DNA from: CAITWD01 sp963727285 | GTDB taxonomy: Bacteria; Actinomycetota; Thermoleophilia; Miltoncostaeales; Miltoncostaeaceae | DNA length: 64,000 nt | Direction: 5' to 3' | Assembly: GCA_963727285.1 (NCBI GenBank) | Contig: CAVSFF010000001.1 | Span: 135,844-199,843 of the forward strand | Shown here: positions 18,809-28,800 of the stretch, in pieces | Numbering within the stretch: position 1 is the first letter of the stretch | Layout: each line of letters begins with the position of its first letter | The notes under the pieces: generated by a model | Seen by the model: only the letters and a program-made list of their open reading frames with translations | Database searches by the model: none | Told to the model about the DNA's origin: nothing | Program-made: the position numbers and the translations under genes

Positions 18809-19435
18809 TTGTCGATGCAGGGAGCGTTGCTGATGGCGAGGAACTCCGCGACCCGCGGGAGCAGGGACACGGTCCCCGTCGACGGACCTACCGTCGATGC
18901 CACGCGATCGGCCAGGCCTGGCGCCGGATTCGGCGCGCATGGCGTCATGCCCGCCCGCGTCGTGGGGGCGTCGGGGGCGGGTATTGACGCGTTTCGACCG
19001 GACGTCGGCCCCGCATGGGCCGGGTCGGCCACCCCGCGGCCGTGGCCAACGATCTCCACGGTCGAGGAGTGGCACGTGCACTCGACGTCTTCCGACGGGA
19101 CGCGCACCATCGCCGAGAACGTCGAAACGGGCGCAACGCGCGGTCTGACGGCGCTGCGTGGGTGGGAGGCTTGGCCGTGTCGGTCGGCACGGTTGCGCTC
19201 CGCACCGAAACGAAGCGGTCGGCATGCGGGGGCGAGGCGACACCGCTTGGCATCCACGGGCGTCGACCTCCCGGCGCCGGCGATGGCGGAGGCGGTTGGT
19301 CAGGCACTTCCGGCCGACCCCGGCGCTTATCGGGAAGTCGCGGTCGTCCGATACCTAGAGGAAATCCTGGTCCCGATTTCGGAGCTTGGCGCGGTGACCG
19401 CCGCCGCCGGTCCGTCGGCCGCGGGGTTGACCTAG
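18809..19435 (+). pseudogene. decayed PHP-domain phosphoesterase
   Basis: The 755 bases between the response regulator and the kinase hold no intact gene, but one frame contains EEWHVHSTSSDGTRTIAENVETGATRGLTAL (split here: EEWHVHSTSSDG plus the helix after it), the first metal-binding motif of PHP phosphoesterases. A second frame then shows LRTETKRSACGGEA and a third stretch, back in the first frame, STGVDLPAP, in the order and spirit of PHP proteins (CGVEAK, then TGxLDLP). Expected segments between them are shorter than in the family. I infer a degraded gene with shifts and deletions. The rest of the open frame has no recognisable content. Confidence 0.4.
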
Positions 19436-19470
19436 TCGCGCGCAACCTGCCGGGGGGCATCGTCGAGCCG

Positions 19471-22400
19471 ATGACCACACAGCACACATCACGGAGGGAG
19501 CGGGTGCCGCTCCTGACGCTGGCGGTGATGGGCGCGGGACTGGTGGCCGTGGCGCTCTACTTCGCATTGCCCGTCCGGATGCAGCTGGTCTGGTACGTCG
19601 CCGTCGAGGCCGCCGCCGCGGGAATCGCGCTCTGGTGCGCCCTGCGGATGCCACGCGCCGAGCGCCGCGGGGCATTGCTCGTCGCGGCGGGATTGGCCGC
19701 ATTCGCGCTCGCCGATGGCGTATTCAACGGCGCGCAGCTGATCGACGGACACGCGACCACGTTTCCTTCGGTCGCCGACGGGGTGTTTCTGCTCGGGTAC
19801 CCGCTGATCACCATTGGGGCGGCCTCGTTCGTGACGCGCACCGGGACGCGCTTCTCGTCGTCCGCCGGGCTGGAGACGGCGATCGTCATCGTAGTGGCGG
19901 CCTCGCTGCAGTGGGTGCTGATCGGACCGGACGTCTCGACTGCGCTCGGATCGATCATTCTCTTTGCCTACACGGTCGGCGACGCCTTGCTGATCGCCCT
20001 CGTAGTACGCGGCCTGGTCGACCGGGCCGGCCGTCGTCTAAGCCACGTGCTGTTCTTGCTGGGCGCGATCCTGTTGCTCGTGGCGGATGTGATCTACGCG
20101 GTCAACGTCGACAGCTACGGCGTCGGGTCGTGGTACGACAGTCTCTGGCTCGTGTCGGCGGTGCTGATCGCGGCCGCGATCACCGCTGCCGCACGGGAGC
20201 CCGTTCCGCCGCCGCCGCCGGAGGCGGTGCGCCATTCGCCGGCCCCCGTACTCGTGATCCTGGGCGTCGCGCTCCTGGTCACCCCGGGGGCGTTCATCTG
20301 GTTTGCCACGCGCCACCAGCTCGCCGACTCGTCGGCACTGCTGCTCGCAGGGGCATCGATCGCGTTGACCGCGCTGGTGTTCGCCCGCATCGCCGTCCTG
20401 GTCCGGACCATGAGCGCCACCCAGGCGCGGGAGCACGTCGTGCGGCGTGCCGCCGAGAGTGAGCACGCCCGGCTTGCCTCGCTGATGTCGCAGATGCAAA
20501 GCGGCGTACTCGTGGAGGATGCACACCGGCGCATTGCGCTGGTCAACACGGAGTTTTGCAGGATCTTCGGGATGCCTGAGGACCCCGATCTGCTGCTTGG
20601 GGCCGACTGTACCGGGGCGGCGGAACTGTCCAAGCACCTGGCGACGGACCCCGACGCGTTCGTCGCGCTGATCGACGCGCGGATGTCCGCGCGCGAAATC
20701 GCCCGGTCCGACATCGTCACGCTCGCCGACGGTCGGGTCTTCGAGCGCGACTTTGTCCCGATCACCATCGGCACCGAGCACGGCGGGACGCTCTGGCAGT
20801 ACCGGGACGTCACCGACCGGCGGCGCGCGGCCGAGCAGCTCGCCGAGGCCCGGGACCAGGCGGTACGGGCGGCGGAGATCAAGTCCGAGTTCCTTGCAAC
20901 GATGAGCCACGAGATCCGGACCCCGATGTATGGGGTGATCGGGACGCTCGACCTGCTGCGGCGGACCGACCTGGACGCCGGTCAACGGGATCTGGTCCGT
21001 GTCATGGACGACTCGGCGCGCGGACTGGTGGAGATCATCAACTCGGTGCTCGATTTCTCCAAGGTCGATGCGGGAAAGGTGGAATTGCACCTCGAGACGA
21101 TGTCGCTTCGCGCCATCGTGGAAAGCGTCGCGGACCTGCTCGGACCCGAAGCGCGCCGTAAGGGCCTGCGCTTGGCCACGGACGTCGCGCCGGACGTACC
21201 CGGCGCGCTCCGCGGCGATCCCGGCCGCGTCCGGCAGGTCCTGGTGAATCTGGTCGGGAACGCGATCAAGTTCACCGACGAGGGCGACGTGGCCGTCAGC
21301 GTGCGCCGGGACGGCCAGGACCAACATGGATCGGTCATCAGCATCGACGTCGTCGATACGGGCGCAGGCATTCCCGCCGACCGCATCGAGCAGATCTTTC
21401 TGCCGTTCACCCAGGTCGACGCGGGGCGGGCCCGCTCCCACGCGGGAACCGGCCTCGGACTGGCGATCACCCAGGGGCTCGTGCAGGCGATGAACGGGAC
21501 CGTCGAGTGTGTGAGCGACGTCGGACGCGGGACGACGCTGACCGTGCGCATCCCGTTCGAGGCGGTCACGTCGGACCTCGAGGCCGCAGCCGACCGTCCC
21601 CTGTCGGGGCGTCGCGTCGGTCTACGACTCCGGCCCGGTCCGGCCGTCGAGTCGCTGGCACGGGCGCTGGCTGCCCTGGGCGCCGACGTCCGACGTGCGG
21701 GAACCCGTGAGCTGCTGGACTCCGACATCACCCTGGTCGACGATCGGGTCGATCTGTCCGACGGGCGGATGCTGGTCGTCGCGACGAGCGATCCCCCGAC
21801 CCGCGTGGCGGCCGATCGGCGCCTGCTGATGCCGGTGCATTCCGCCCGCTTGGCAAAGCTCATCCTTGCCGAGCTGGGTGCCGTTCCGCAGTCCACGGCG
21901 GTGGCGGGCGATCACCCCGGCCGCGCGGTGGGCACGCCTGCGCCTGCTGGCGCGGGCCATGTTCCGCCCGTGCTGCTGGTCGACGACAACGACGTCAACC
22001 GCTCGCTCGCACAGCGTCAACTTGAGCAGCTCGGCGTCGCGTGTCATGCGGTCAGCTCCGGCGCGTCGGCGATCGCGGCGCTCCGCGACCGGCGGTACGC
22101 GTTGGTGCTGATGGATTGCCGGATGCCCGAGATGGATGGGTTCGAGGCCACGCGCCGTCTCCGCGCGGACGAGGCCGCGCTCGGAGTACACACGCCCGTC
22201 GTCGCGCTGACCGCCGACGGACGCCCGGAAGACCGGCGTGCCTGCATCGCCGCGGGGATGGACGACCATCTGGCCAAACCCTTCCGGATGAACGACTTGG
22301 ATCGCGTGCTGATGCGGTGGGTGCGTCCGCCCGCTGCCGCCGAGACGCCGCCGGCAACCACCGGGGACGCGTTCGGCATCGACGTGCTGCTTGACGAGAT

Positions 22401-22695
22401 CGGGGAAGAGGCGGCGCTGCGCTTGTTCGCCTCATGGAAGGCCGAGACCCCGCGCCGGCTCGAGGCGATGCGGGACGGCGTGGACCGCCATGACGCCGTC
22501 GCCGTGGCCGACGCGGCCCACGCCCTGAAATCGACGTGCGGCCTGTTCGGCGCCGACCGGGCGGCGGCGACTGCTGCCCGCGCGGAAGACGTCGCCCGCC
22601 GCGGCGACGTCGTCGACCTTCCCGACCTCTACCTGCGGCTCGAGGACGAGATCTCCCGCGCGATCGTGGCGCTCGACGCACAGCTGACGACGTAG
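19471..22695 (+). CDS. hybrid sensor histidine kinase with receiver and Hpt domains
   Basis: 1074 residues. Residues about 10-310 hold roughly nine to ten hydrophobic helices (an integral membrane sensor). A PAS-like domain runs from about 337 to 450 (SGVLVEDAHRRIALVNTEF). HisKA has the phospho-His near 480 (SHEIRTPM), and HATPase carries N (LVGNAIKF), G1 (DTGAGIP) and G2 (GTGLGL). A degenerate receiver-like segment (about 710-820) precedes a full receiver with Asp near 880 (LMDCRMPEMDG). A C-terminal Hpt domain has its His near 1017 (AHALKSTCGLFG). So it contains a whole BarA/ArcB-style phosphorelay. The output regulator is unknown; the adjacent OmpR regulator is a candidate. Start ATG 19471. 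Confidence 0.93.
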   Translation: MTTQHTSRRERVPLLTLAVMGAGLVAVALYFALPVRMQLVWYVAVEAAAAGIALWCALRMPRAERRGALLVAAGLAAFALADGVFNGAQLIDGHATTFPSVADGVFLLGYPLITIGAASFVTRTGTRFSSSAGLETAIVIVVAASLQWVLIGPDVSTALGSIILFAYTVGDALLIALVVRGLVDRAGRRLSHVLFLLGAILLLVADVIYAVNVDSYGVGSWYDSLWLVSAVLIAAAITAAAREPVPPPPPEAVRHSPAPVLVILGVALLVTPGAFIWFATRHQLADSSALLLAGASIALTALVFARIAVLVRTMSATQAREHVVRRAAESEHARLASLMSQMQSGVLVEDAHRRIALVNTEFCRIFGMPEDPDLLLGADCTGAAELSKHLATDPDAFVALIDARMSAREIARSDIVTLADGRVFERDFVPITIGTEHGGTLWQYRDVTDRRRAAEQLAEARDQAVRAAEIKSEFLATMSHEIRTPMYGVIGTLDLLRRTDLDAGQRDLVRVMDDSARGLVEIINSVLDFSKVDAGKVELHLETMSLRAIVESVADLLGPEARRKGLRLATDVAPDVPGALRGDPGRVRQVLVNLVGNAIKFTDEGDVAVSVRRDGQDQHGSVISIDVVDTGAGIPADRIEQIFLPFTQVDAGRARSHAGTGLGLAITQGLVQAMNGTVECVSDVGRGTTLTVRIPFEAVTSDLEAAADRPLSGRRVGLRLRPGPAVESLARALAALGADVRRAGTRELLDSDITLVDDRVDLSDGRMLVVATSDPPTRVAADRRLLMPVHSARLAKLILAELGAVPQSTAVAGDHPGRAVGTPAPAGAGHVPPVLLVDDNDVNRSLAQRQLEQLGVACHAVSSGASAIAALRDRRYALVLMDCRMPEMDGFEATRRLRADEAALGVHTPVVALTADGRPEDRRACIAAGMDDHLAKPFRMNDLDRVLMRWVRPPAAAETPPATTGDAFGIDVLLDEIGEEAALRLFASWKAETPRRLEAMRDGVDRHDAVAVADAAHALKSTCGLFGADRAAATAARAEDVARRGDVVDLPDLYLRLEDEISRAIVALDAQLTT

Positions 22696-22720
22696 GGCGG
22701 TCGGACCTGCGTGCCGGCTC

Positions 22721-22779
22721 CGACATCGCATCGCGACGTCCGGCGGCGGGATGCCACGGGACGTCGCGGTGCGATGTCG
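22721..22779. terminator. long bidirectional hairpin
   Basis: A 21-bp inverted repeat with one mismatch pairs 22721-22741 with 22759-22779 in the gap between the convergent kinase (+) and beta-propeller (-) genes. It is placed as a two-way terminator. Confidence 0.7.
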
Positions 22780-22789
22780 CGGGCCCGCG

Positions 22790-23938
22790 TTAGCCGACGG
22801 TCGCGATGCCCTCGATCCCGAGGGGGAGGCCCGACACCGTGCCGACCTTGGTGAGGACGCCGTCTCCTGCCACCGTAAAGGCGTCGACGGTGCCTGCCCC
22901 GCCGCTCTCGACGTAGAGATAGCGCCCGTGATCCGCCGCGGCGGAATCGGTGGTCCCGGCGCCTGCCGTCCCCGCGATCCCCGTGAGCTGCGGTGCGCCG
23001 AGCGCGTTCAGGCGGTATGCGCTGATCGTGGCGCTACCGGCGTTCGAGACAAAGTAGACGCCGCGCGCGCGGGTGATCCAGCACGCCGCCGCCTGGCCGT
23101 CGGCCTGGGACCCGAGCAACTGGGCGGATCCGCCACCGGCGAGCGTGTAGGCCGAAATCGTGCTCGTTGCGGCCTCGGCGACGACCAGCTCACCGCGGGG
23201 GCCCCAGGCGAAGGCGAATGGCACCGGGGTCGCAGAGGCGGTGACGACCGGCGTCGCGGCCAAGAGGCCGGTGTGGTTGACGCCAAACACATCCAGGCTG
23301 CTGGTGCTGGCCTTTGTCGTGACGACGAGCCGGTGCCCATCGGCGGAGAAACCGACCTGTCCCGGAGACTTGAGAAAGTTCGGGACGGGCGTGTTGCCGA
23401 GTCCGAGCGACCGGGTCGATCCCGCAATCGGGCGCAGGCGGCCGTCGTCGATCCGGAAGCCGCTGACGGTTCCGTCGCCGCCGCTGTTGAGGACGTAGAC
23501 CAGCCGGTCGTGGACCGCGATGCTCGCCGGGAAGATGCCACCGGACGGCAGTGTCTGGCGGAGCGACAGGGATGTACCGACGACGCGAAAGACGGAGATC
23601 GTGTTGCTGCCGGCGTTGACCGCAACCAACAGGCGCCCGCCGGCGGCGGTCGCAAGCGACCCCTGTGATGCGAGGGGATCGGCGGTTGCGCCGGCCGCGA
23701 CCGCGCCATTGCCGCCGGTGGCGTACGTCCCCGCCGGGGCAAGCGTTCCGTCGGCGGCGCGACGATATGCCCGGATTGCGTTGCCGGAGGTGGCATCGGT
23801 TTGGACGAACACCGCTCCCGGGGTGCCGCGACGGGGGACTGGTCGGTCGTGGCTGCGACCGTGGGCCGCGATCGCGGGAACCGCGGTGACGGCCGTGGCG
23901 AGGACGGCACCGGCGACTGAGCGGGTGAGATGTCTCAT
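22790..23938 (-). CDS. secreted beta-propeller (lactonase-like) protein
   Basis: 382 residues with a signal peptide (MRHLTRSVAGAVLATAVTAVPAIAAHG). The mature part is made of repeated blades such as NAGSNTISVFRV, NSGGDGTVSGFRID, AEAATSTISAYTL and SNAGSATISAYRL, the pattern of 7-bladed YVTN/6-phosphogluconolactonase-like propellers. It is extracellular, and no enzymatic activity can be assigned. ATG 23938 has a clear AAGGAG ribosome site 5-10 bases upstream, so the longer frame to 24136 is rejected. Confidence 0.85.
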   Translation of the reverse strand: MRHLTRSVAGAVLATAVTAVPAIAAHGRSHDRPVPRRGTPGAVFVQTDATSGNAIRAYRRAADGTLAPAGTYATGGNGAVAAGATADPLASQGSLATAAGGRLLVAVNAGSNTISVFRVVGTSLSLRQTLPSGGIFPASIAVHDRLVYVLNSGGDGTVSGFRIDDGRLRPIAGSTRSLGLGNTPVPNFLKSPGQVGFSADGHRLVVTTKASTSSLDVFGVNHTGLLAATPVVTASATPVPFAFAWGPRGELVVAEAATSTISAYTLAGGGSAQLLGSQADGQAAACWITRARGVYFVSNAGSATISAYRLNALGAPQLTGIAGTAGAGTTDSAAADHGRYLYVESGGAGTVDAFTVAGDGVLTKVGTVSGLPLGIEGIATVG

Positions 23939-24061
23939 GAGAGCTCCTTCTTGGAGGGGAACGTCCCCACGTAGTCCACGGTCGTCGGGTCGCGTTACAC
24001 ACGGTCGGTGCCGGAGACCATCGGGCGATCGTTCGCGCAGACCGTGGGCTAATGTGGGCCC

Positions 24062-24658
24062 GTGGACGACGCCGAATTGATCGCGCGGTTGCGGCGCGGT
24101 GACGACGCGGCATTCGGCTCGCTCGTGACTGCCCACCAGCCGGGAATGCTCCGACTCGCGGATGCATTCCTGCCGTCGCGTGCGCTGGCCGAGGAGGCCA
24201 CCCAGGAGGCGTGGATCGGCCTGTTGCGCGGCCTGGACCGCTTTGAGGGGCGCGCGTCACTGAAGACGTGGCTGTACGCGATCCTCGTCAACCGCGCCCG
24301 TACGATCGCGGCGCGGGAGCGCCGCACGGTGCCCTTCGATCACACCGATGACGCCCGGGCCGAGGACCCCGCGCGGTTTGCGGCCGACGGCAGCTGGACC
24401 CAGGCTCCCGTGCCCTTTACCGAGGAGGTCGACGACCGGCTGGATCACGCGCCGCTGGTGGCGCGCCTCGCCCCGGCGCTCGAGGCCCTCCCGCCCGCGC
24501 AACGGATCGTCGTAACGCTTCGCGACATCGATGGACTCAGCTCAGACGATGTCTGTGCGATGCTCAAGATCACCCCGGCCAACCAGCGCGTGCTGCTGCA
24601 TCGGGCGCGCACGGGGTTGCGCCGTAGTATTGAGGCGTCGCTCGAGGGGGATGGGTAG
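24062..24658 (+). CDS. ECF sigma factor
   Basis: 198-residue sigma-70 family protein of the extracytoplasmic function type: region 2 contains ATQEAWIGLLRGLDRFEGRASLKTWLYAILVNRAR (core-binding and -10 recognition), and region 4 is ALPPAQRIVVTLRDIDGLSSDDVCAMLKITPANQRVLLHRAR (-35 recognition). GTG start at 24062. It is divergent from the secreted propeller gene with 123 bases between, which therefore probably hold promoters for both. The next gene is its likely anti-sigma factor. Confidence 0.93.
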   Translation: MDDAELIARLRRGDDAAFGSLVTAHQPGMLRLADAFLPSRALAEEATQEAWIGLLRGLDRFEGRASLKTWLYAILVNRARTIAARERRTVPFDHTDDARAEDPARFAADGSWTQAPVPFTEEVDDRLDHAPLVARLAPALEALPPAQRIVVTLRDIDGLSSDDVCAMLKITPANQRVLLHRARTGLRRSIEASLEGDG

Positions 24659-24660
24659 CG

Positions 24661-24933
24661 ATGCCGCTCCTGTATGACGATCTGGTCTGCCGCGACGCGG
24701 TTGAGCTCGCCAGCGACTACCTGGAGGGGGCACTGCCGGGACGCAAGCGCCGCAGCTACGAGCGGCACCTGCGCGGCTGCCCGCACTGCAGCGCCCATCT
24801 CGCTCAGATCCGCGTCATCGTCGCCGGACTCGGGCGCGCCGAACCCGCGCAACTGAGCGACGACGCGCGCGCCGACCTGATGGATGTCTACCGGCGTTAC
24901 CGGGAGGAGCAGACCGGGGATCCCGAGCCGTGA
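24661..24933 (+). CDS. zinc-finger anti-sigma factor
   Basis: 90-residue soluble protein with the zf-HC2 pattern: CRDAVELASDYLEGALP, then YERHLRGCPHCSAHL, giving His-x3-Cys-x2-Cys for zinc. It starts 2 bases after the sigma factor stop. Members of this family bind the partner sigma factor, and the Cys/His zinc site often makes release sensitive to redox stress. There is no membrane anchor here, unlike many anti-sigma factors. Confidence 0.88.
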   Translation: MPLLYDDLVCRDAVELASDYLEGALPGRKRRSYERHLRGCPHCSAHLAQIRVIVAGLGRAEPAQLSDDARADLMDVYRRYREEQTGDPEP

Positions 24934-25495
24934 CGGCCGCGGGCGGCGCGCCGGCGACGGGCGTCCATGTCGCGCTCCTGCGCGGCGTGAACGTCGGCGG
25001 GCGGACCTTGGCGATGGCGCACGTGCGGGCGATCTGCACCGGCCTCGGTTACGAGGACGTCGCTACCTATATCCAAAGCGGCAATGTCGTGTTGCGGACC
25101 GGTGCTGCGCGCGGCGGGGCGATTGCCAAGGAGCTGGCGGAGGCGATCCGCGATCAGGCGGAGATGGACGTCACGGTGATCGTCCGCGACGCCGGAGCGC
25201 TGCGCGCGGTCCTCGCGGCCAACCCGTTCGCGGACCGCGTCGATGACGGCCGCCTGTACGTGACGTTTCTCGCCGGGCCTCAGACGGGGTCGAGATTCCG
25301 CCCGATGCGGGGCTTCCGGACGAATTCGTGCCCGGGGACGGGGTCGTGTACGTGTGGTGCGCGGGCGGCTACGGGCGCACGATCCTCAACAACCAGTTCT
25401 TCGAGCGCCGTCTCGGCGTGCCGGCGACGACGCGGAATTGGCGCACCGTCTCGCGTCTGGCACAGATGGCCACCTCGCCAGGTGCGGGCGGATAG
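24930..25495 (+). CDS. DUF1697 family protein (frameshifted)
   Basis: Matches the DUF1697 family of unknown function: VALLRGVNVGGRTLAMAHVRAICTGLGYEDVATYIQSGNVV is the N-terminal signature, and the C-terminal ILNNQFFERRLGVPATTRNWRTV appears in another frame after about 25280. One lost base (or two extra) in a G-rich stretch explains it; the corrected stop is at 25493-25495. The GTG start overlaps the anti-sigma stop (GTGA), so it may be co-transcribed, though no functional link is known. Confidence 0.85.
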
Positions 25496-25515
25496 GGCCC
25501 GGCGCCGGGACGGTC

Positions 25516-25836
25516 TTACGGCAGTCGGAGATCCCGGTGGACCGTTGCCGCCAGGCGCGAGTCGTCGTCCAACTCGCGGGGATTGACCGGGCTCACCAGC
25601 GACCAGTGGCGGCCGACCGGGCACCACTGGAGTCGGTACCAGCCGAGCCGAAGGGCCTTCAGGGAGACGCCCGGGATCCAGAGGGTGGTAAACAGATGGC
25701 CGCGCCGGCAGCGGACCACCACATTGCCGCCCATGTTGTAGCCGCGCCGACGCGCGATGATGGTGCCGATGGCGTATGTCGCCACGACAAGCAGGATGAG
25801 CGTCAGGTGCGTGCGGGGTGAGCGGGTCCATCTCAT
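25516..25836 (-). CDS. small membrane protein, conserved in actinobacteria
   Basis: 106 residues with one N-terminal TM helix (LTLILLVVATYAIGTIIA) followed by a compact domain with VVVRCRRGHLFTTLWIPG and LGWYRLQWCPVGRHW. The two Cys-x-x-(G/H) elements could form a small metal ribbon. I recognise the type as recurring in actinobacterial genomes but know no function. It ends just after the convergent DUF1697 gene. Confidence 0.7.
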   Translation of the reverse strand: MRWTRSPRTHLTLILLVVATYAIGTIIARRRGYNMGGNVVVRCRRGHLFTTLWIPGVSLKALRLGWYRLQWCPVGRHWSLVSPVNPRELDDDSRLAATVHRDLRLP

Positions 25837-25873
25837 GGGTGCATCCTAGTCGCCGGCGCGGTCGCGCTCGGAT

Positions 25874-28800
25874 TCAGCGCCGACCGCGACCGAAGTGCTG
25901 GCCGGCCGGGACGGCCCGGCGTGCCCGGGCCGCCTCGTCGGCGGTCCGATGGGCCGGTGGCGCGATACGCGCGATCCGTTCCGCGATCACGTTGATGTTG
26001 CGATCGCGTCGCTCGAGACGCCCGTGGACGATGACCAGCGGCTCGGCGCGCAGCAGCGCGCGGTGGCGCTCGTAACAGTCGGGATAGATGATCACGTTGG
26101 TCATGCCGGTGTCGTCTTCGAGCAGCAGGAACACGATCCCCTTGGCGGTGCCCGGACGTTGGCGGGCCGTGACCATGCCGGCGACGCACACCGGTGTCCC
26201 GCTCGGGAGGTCCGCCAACTCGCGCGCCGTGCGGGTGTCGGCGGGCAACTGGGGGCGCAAGACGGCCATGAGATGCCATCCGACCGAGAGCCCCATTGTC
26301 TCGTAGTCGGTGACGATGCGCTCGAACCGATCCGGCTCAACCAGCGGCGGAGCATCGGTGGCGGGCAGTGCGAGCGTCAACTGCGTGTGGGCGTCGTGGC
26401 GGATCGGGCGGCTGAGGGCATACAGCTGCCAGAGCATGCCGCGTCGCGGCTGCCCGAAGACATCACAGGATCCCGCACGGATCAGCTGCGCGAGCTGGGT
26501 GCGCGTGAGTGTCGTGCGGGCCGCAAGATCGGCGAGACCGGAAAACGGACCCCCGGCGTGGCGCTCGGCGACCAGTGCCGCCGCCGCGTCCGCACGCACC
26601 TCGCGGACATATCCCAGTCCGATGCGGACGGCGCCGTCATCGGTGATCGTGCAGGTGGCGTCGGCGGCATTCACGCACGGCGGGACGACCCGGACACCGC
26701 GGCGCTGGGCGTCGCGCACGAGTGTCGCCGGGGGGTAGAAGCCCATCGGCTGGGCGTTCAGCAGCGCCGCCAGGAATTGGGACGGATAGGCGCGCCGCAG
26801 CCATGCGCTCTGGTACGCCAAGACCGCGAATGCGGCCGAATGGGCCTTGGGAAAGCCGAAGTTGGAGAATCCGACCAGCTTCGCGAAGACCGTGGTGATG
26901 GTTTCGTCGTCGACGCCGCGGGCGCGGGCACCGTCGCGGAACTGGTCCCAGAGCTTGAGCATCGCTTCGCGGCTGCGCGTGCGGCTCATGGCCCGGCGCA
27001 GCGCTTCGGCCCCGCCGGGGCTGAACCCCGCCAGCGCCATGGCGACCTCGAGTACCTGCTCCTGGAAGACGACGACGCCCAGCGTCTCGCGCAGGGCCGG
27101 CTCCAACAGCGGATGGTCGTACGGGGGGACAAAATCCGGGTCGGCGCGGCGCGCGCGCCGATGTTGCACATACGGGTGCACGGCTCCGCCCGACACAGGA
27201 CCCGGCCGGATCAGGGCGACCTGCACGGTCAGGTCATCGAGGTTCTCCGGCCGGGTCTGCAGCAGGCTCTGCATCTGGGCCCGGCTTTCGATCTGGAAGG
27301 TGCCGACGGTGTCGGCGGCTTGAATCTCCGCATAGACCTCGGGATCGGAGAAATCGATCCGCGAGAGGTCGATCGAGGCACCGGCGGTACGGGCGATCAG
27401 ATCGACACACTCCTCGACGGCCGAGAGCATGCCCAGCCCGAGCAGGTCGATCTTCACGAACCCGGCGTCGGCACACGAGTTCTTGTCCCACTGGCAGATC
27501 TGGCGCTCGGGCGTGGCCGCGGGGACGACCGGTACCAGCTCCACCAGCGGCTGTGCGCTGACGACCATCCCGCCCGAATGCTGAGACAGGTGCCGCGGCA
27601 GACCCGCCGCCTGGGCGGCCAAGAAGATCAGCGCCCGCCACCTGGGCGAGCCGAGCTTGGCGGCACCGTCGGGAAGCCGCAGCAGCTCGCGGCGCAGATC
27701 GCCCGCGTCCGACCAGCCGTCGGCCAGCCGCGACAGGCGCGTCAGGTCGGCGTCGGGCAACGCGAGCGCCTTGCCGAGCTCACGGATCGCCATGCGGGCC
27801 TTGAAGGTCGGGAAGGCGGCGACGAGGGCGGCGTGCTCATGGCCATACCGGCGGATGACTTCGGCGATCAGGCGCTCCCGGATATCGCGAGGGAAATCGA
27901 GATCGATGTCGGGGACCGAGGCCATGTCCCGGTTCAAAAAGCGGCCGAGGAACAGGTCGTTGGCGATGGGGTCGATATGCGACAGGCCGGTCAGGTAGCA
28001 CACGATCGAGCCCACCGACGAGCCGCGGCCACGGCCCGGCGGCAGCTGGCGCCGGGCGGATCCCGCCGGCCGCACCTGCACCGCGACCTCGCGTGCCAGC
28101 TCGAGAATGTCGCGGTGCAGAAGAAAAAACCCCGCCAGACCGTGGTGCTCGATGAGTGCGAGCTCCTGGTCCAGGCGCGACCGCGCGACCACGCGCTGCG
28201 CGGCGTTGGAATAGTGCACACCCAGCTGGTAACCGCAGATTCGCGCCAGGGCGTCGCGCGCGGTCTCGCCGCGGTGGCCGGCGACGAAATCGGGAAAGCG
28301 ATAGCCGAGATCGCGGGTCAGGTCGAAGCTGCAGCGTGCGGCGATTTCCCGGGTGGCCCGAACGGCATCGGGAACCTCGGCGAACAGGTCGGCCATCTGC
28401 TCGGGGGTGCGCAGGACACTGGTGCGGTTTCCGCGGCGGACCTGTTCGGAGCCGTCGAGCGTCTGCCGGTGGCCGATGGCCACGAACGCGTCCTGGAGGA
28501 ACGCGCGATGGGGATGGTGGGCATGGACGTCTCCGGTTGCCACCAGCGGCACTCCGGTCGCGCGCGCCAGCTCCCGCAACCCCCGGACCAGCGCGTGGCT
28601 GCCGCGACGATGGTGGCGCTGGATCTCGATGTATAGGTGCCCCGGCGGGAACCATTCGCGCAGGCGTGCGATCCATGCGGCGGCGTCGCGGTCCTGTCCG
28701 GAGGCGATCATCCGGGGGATGAGACCGTGGCGTGCGCAGCCGGTCAGGCAGATCAGCCCGTCGGCCAACGGCCCGATCAGTTCCGGAGCGAGTCGCGGCG

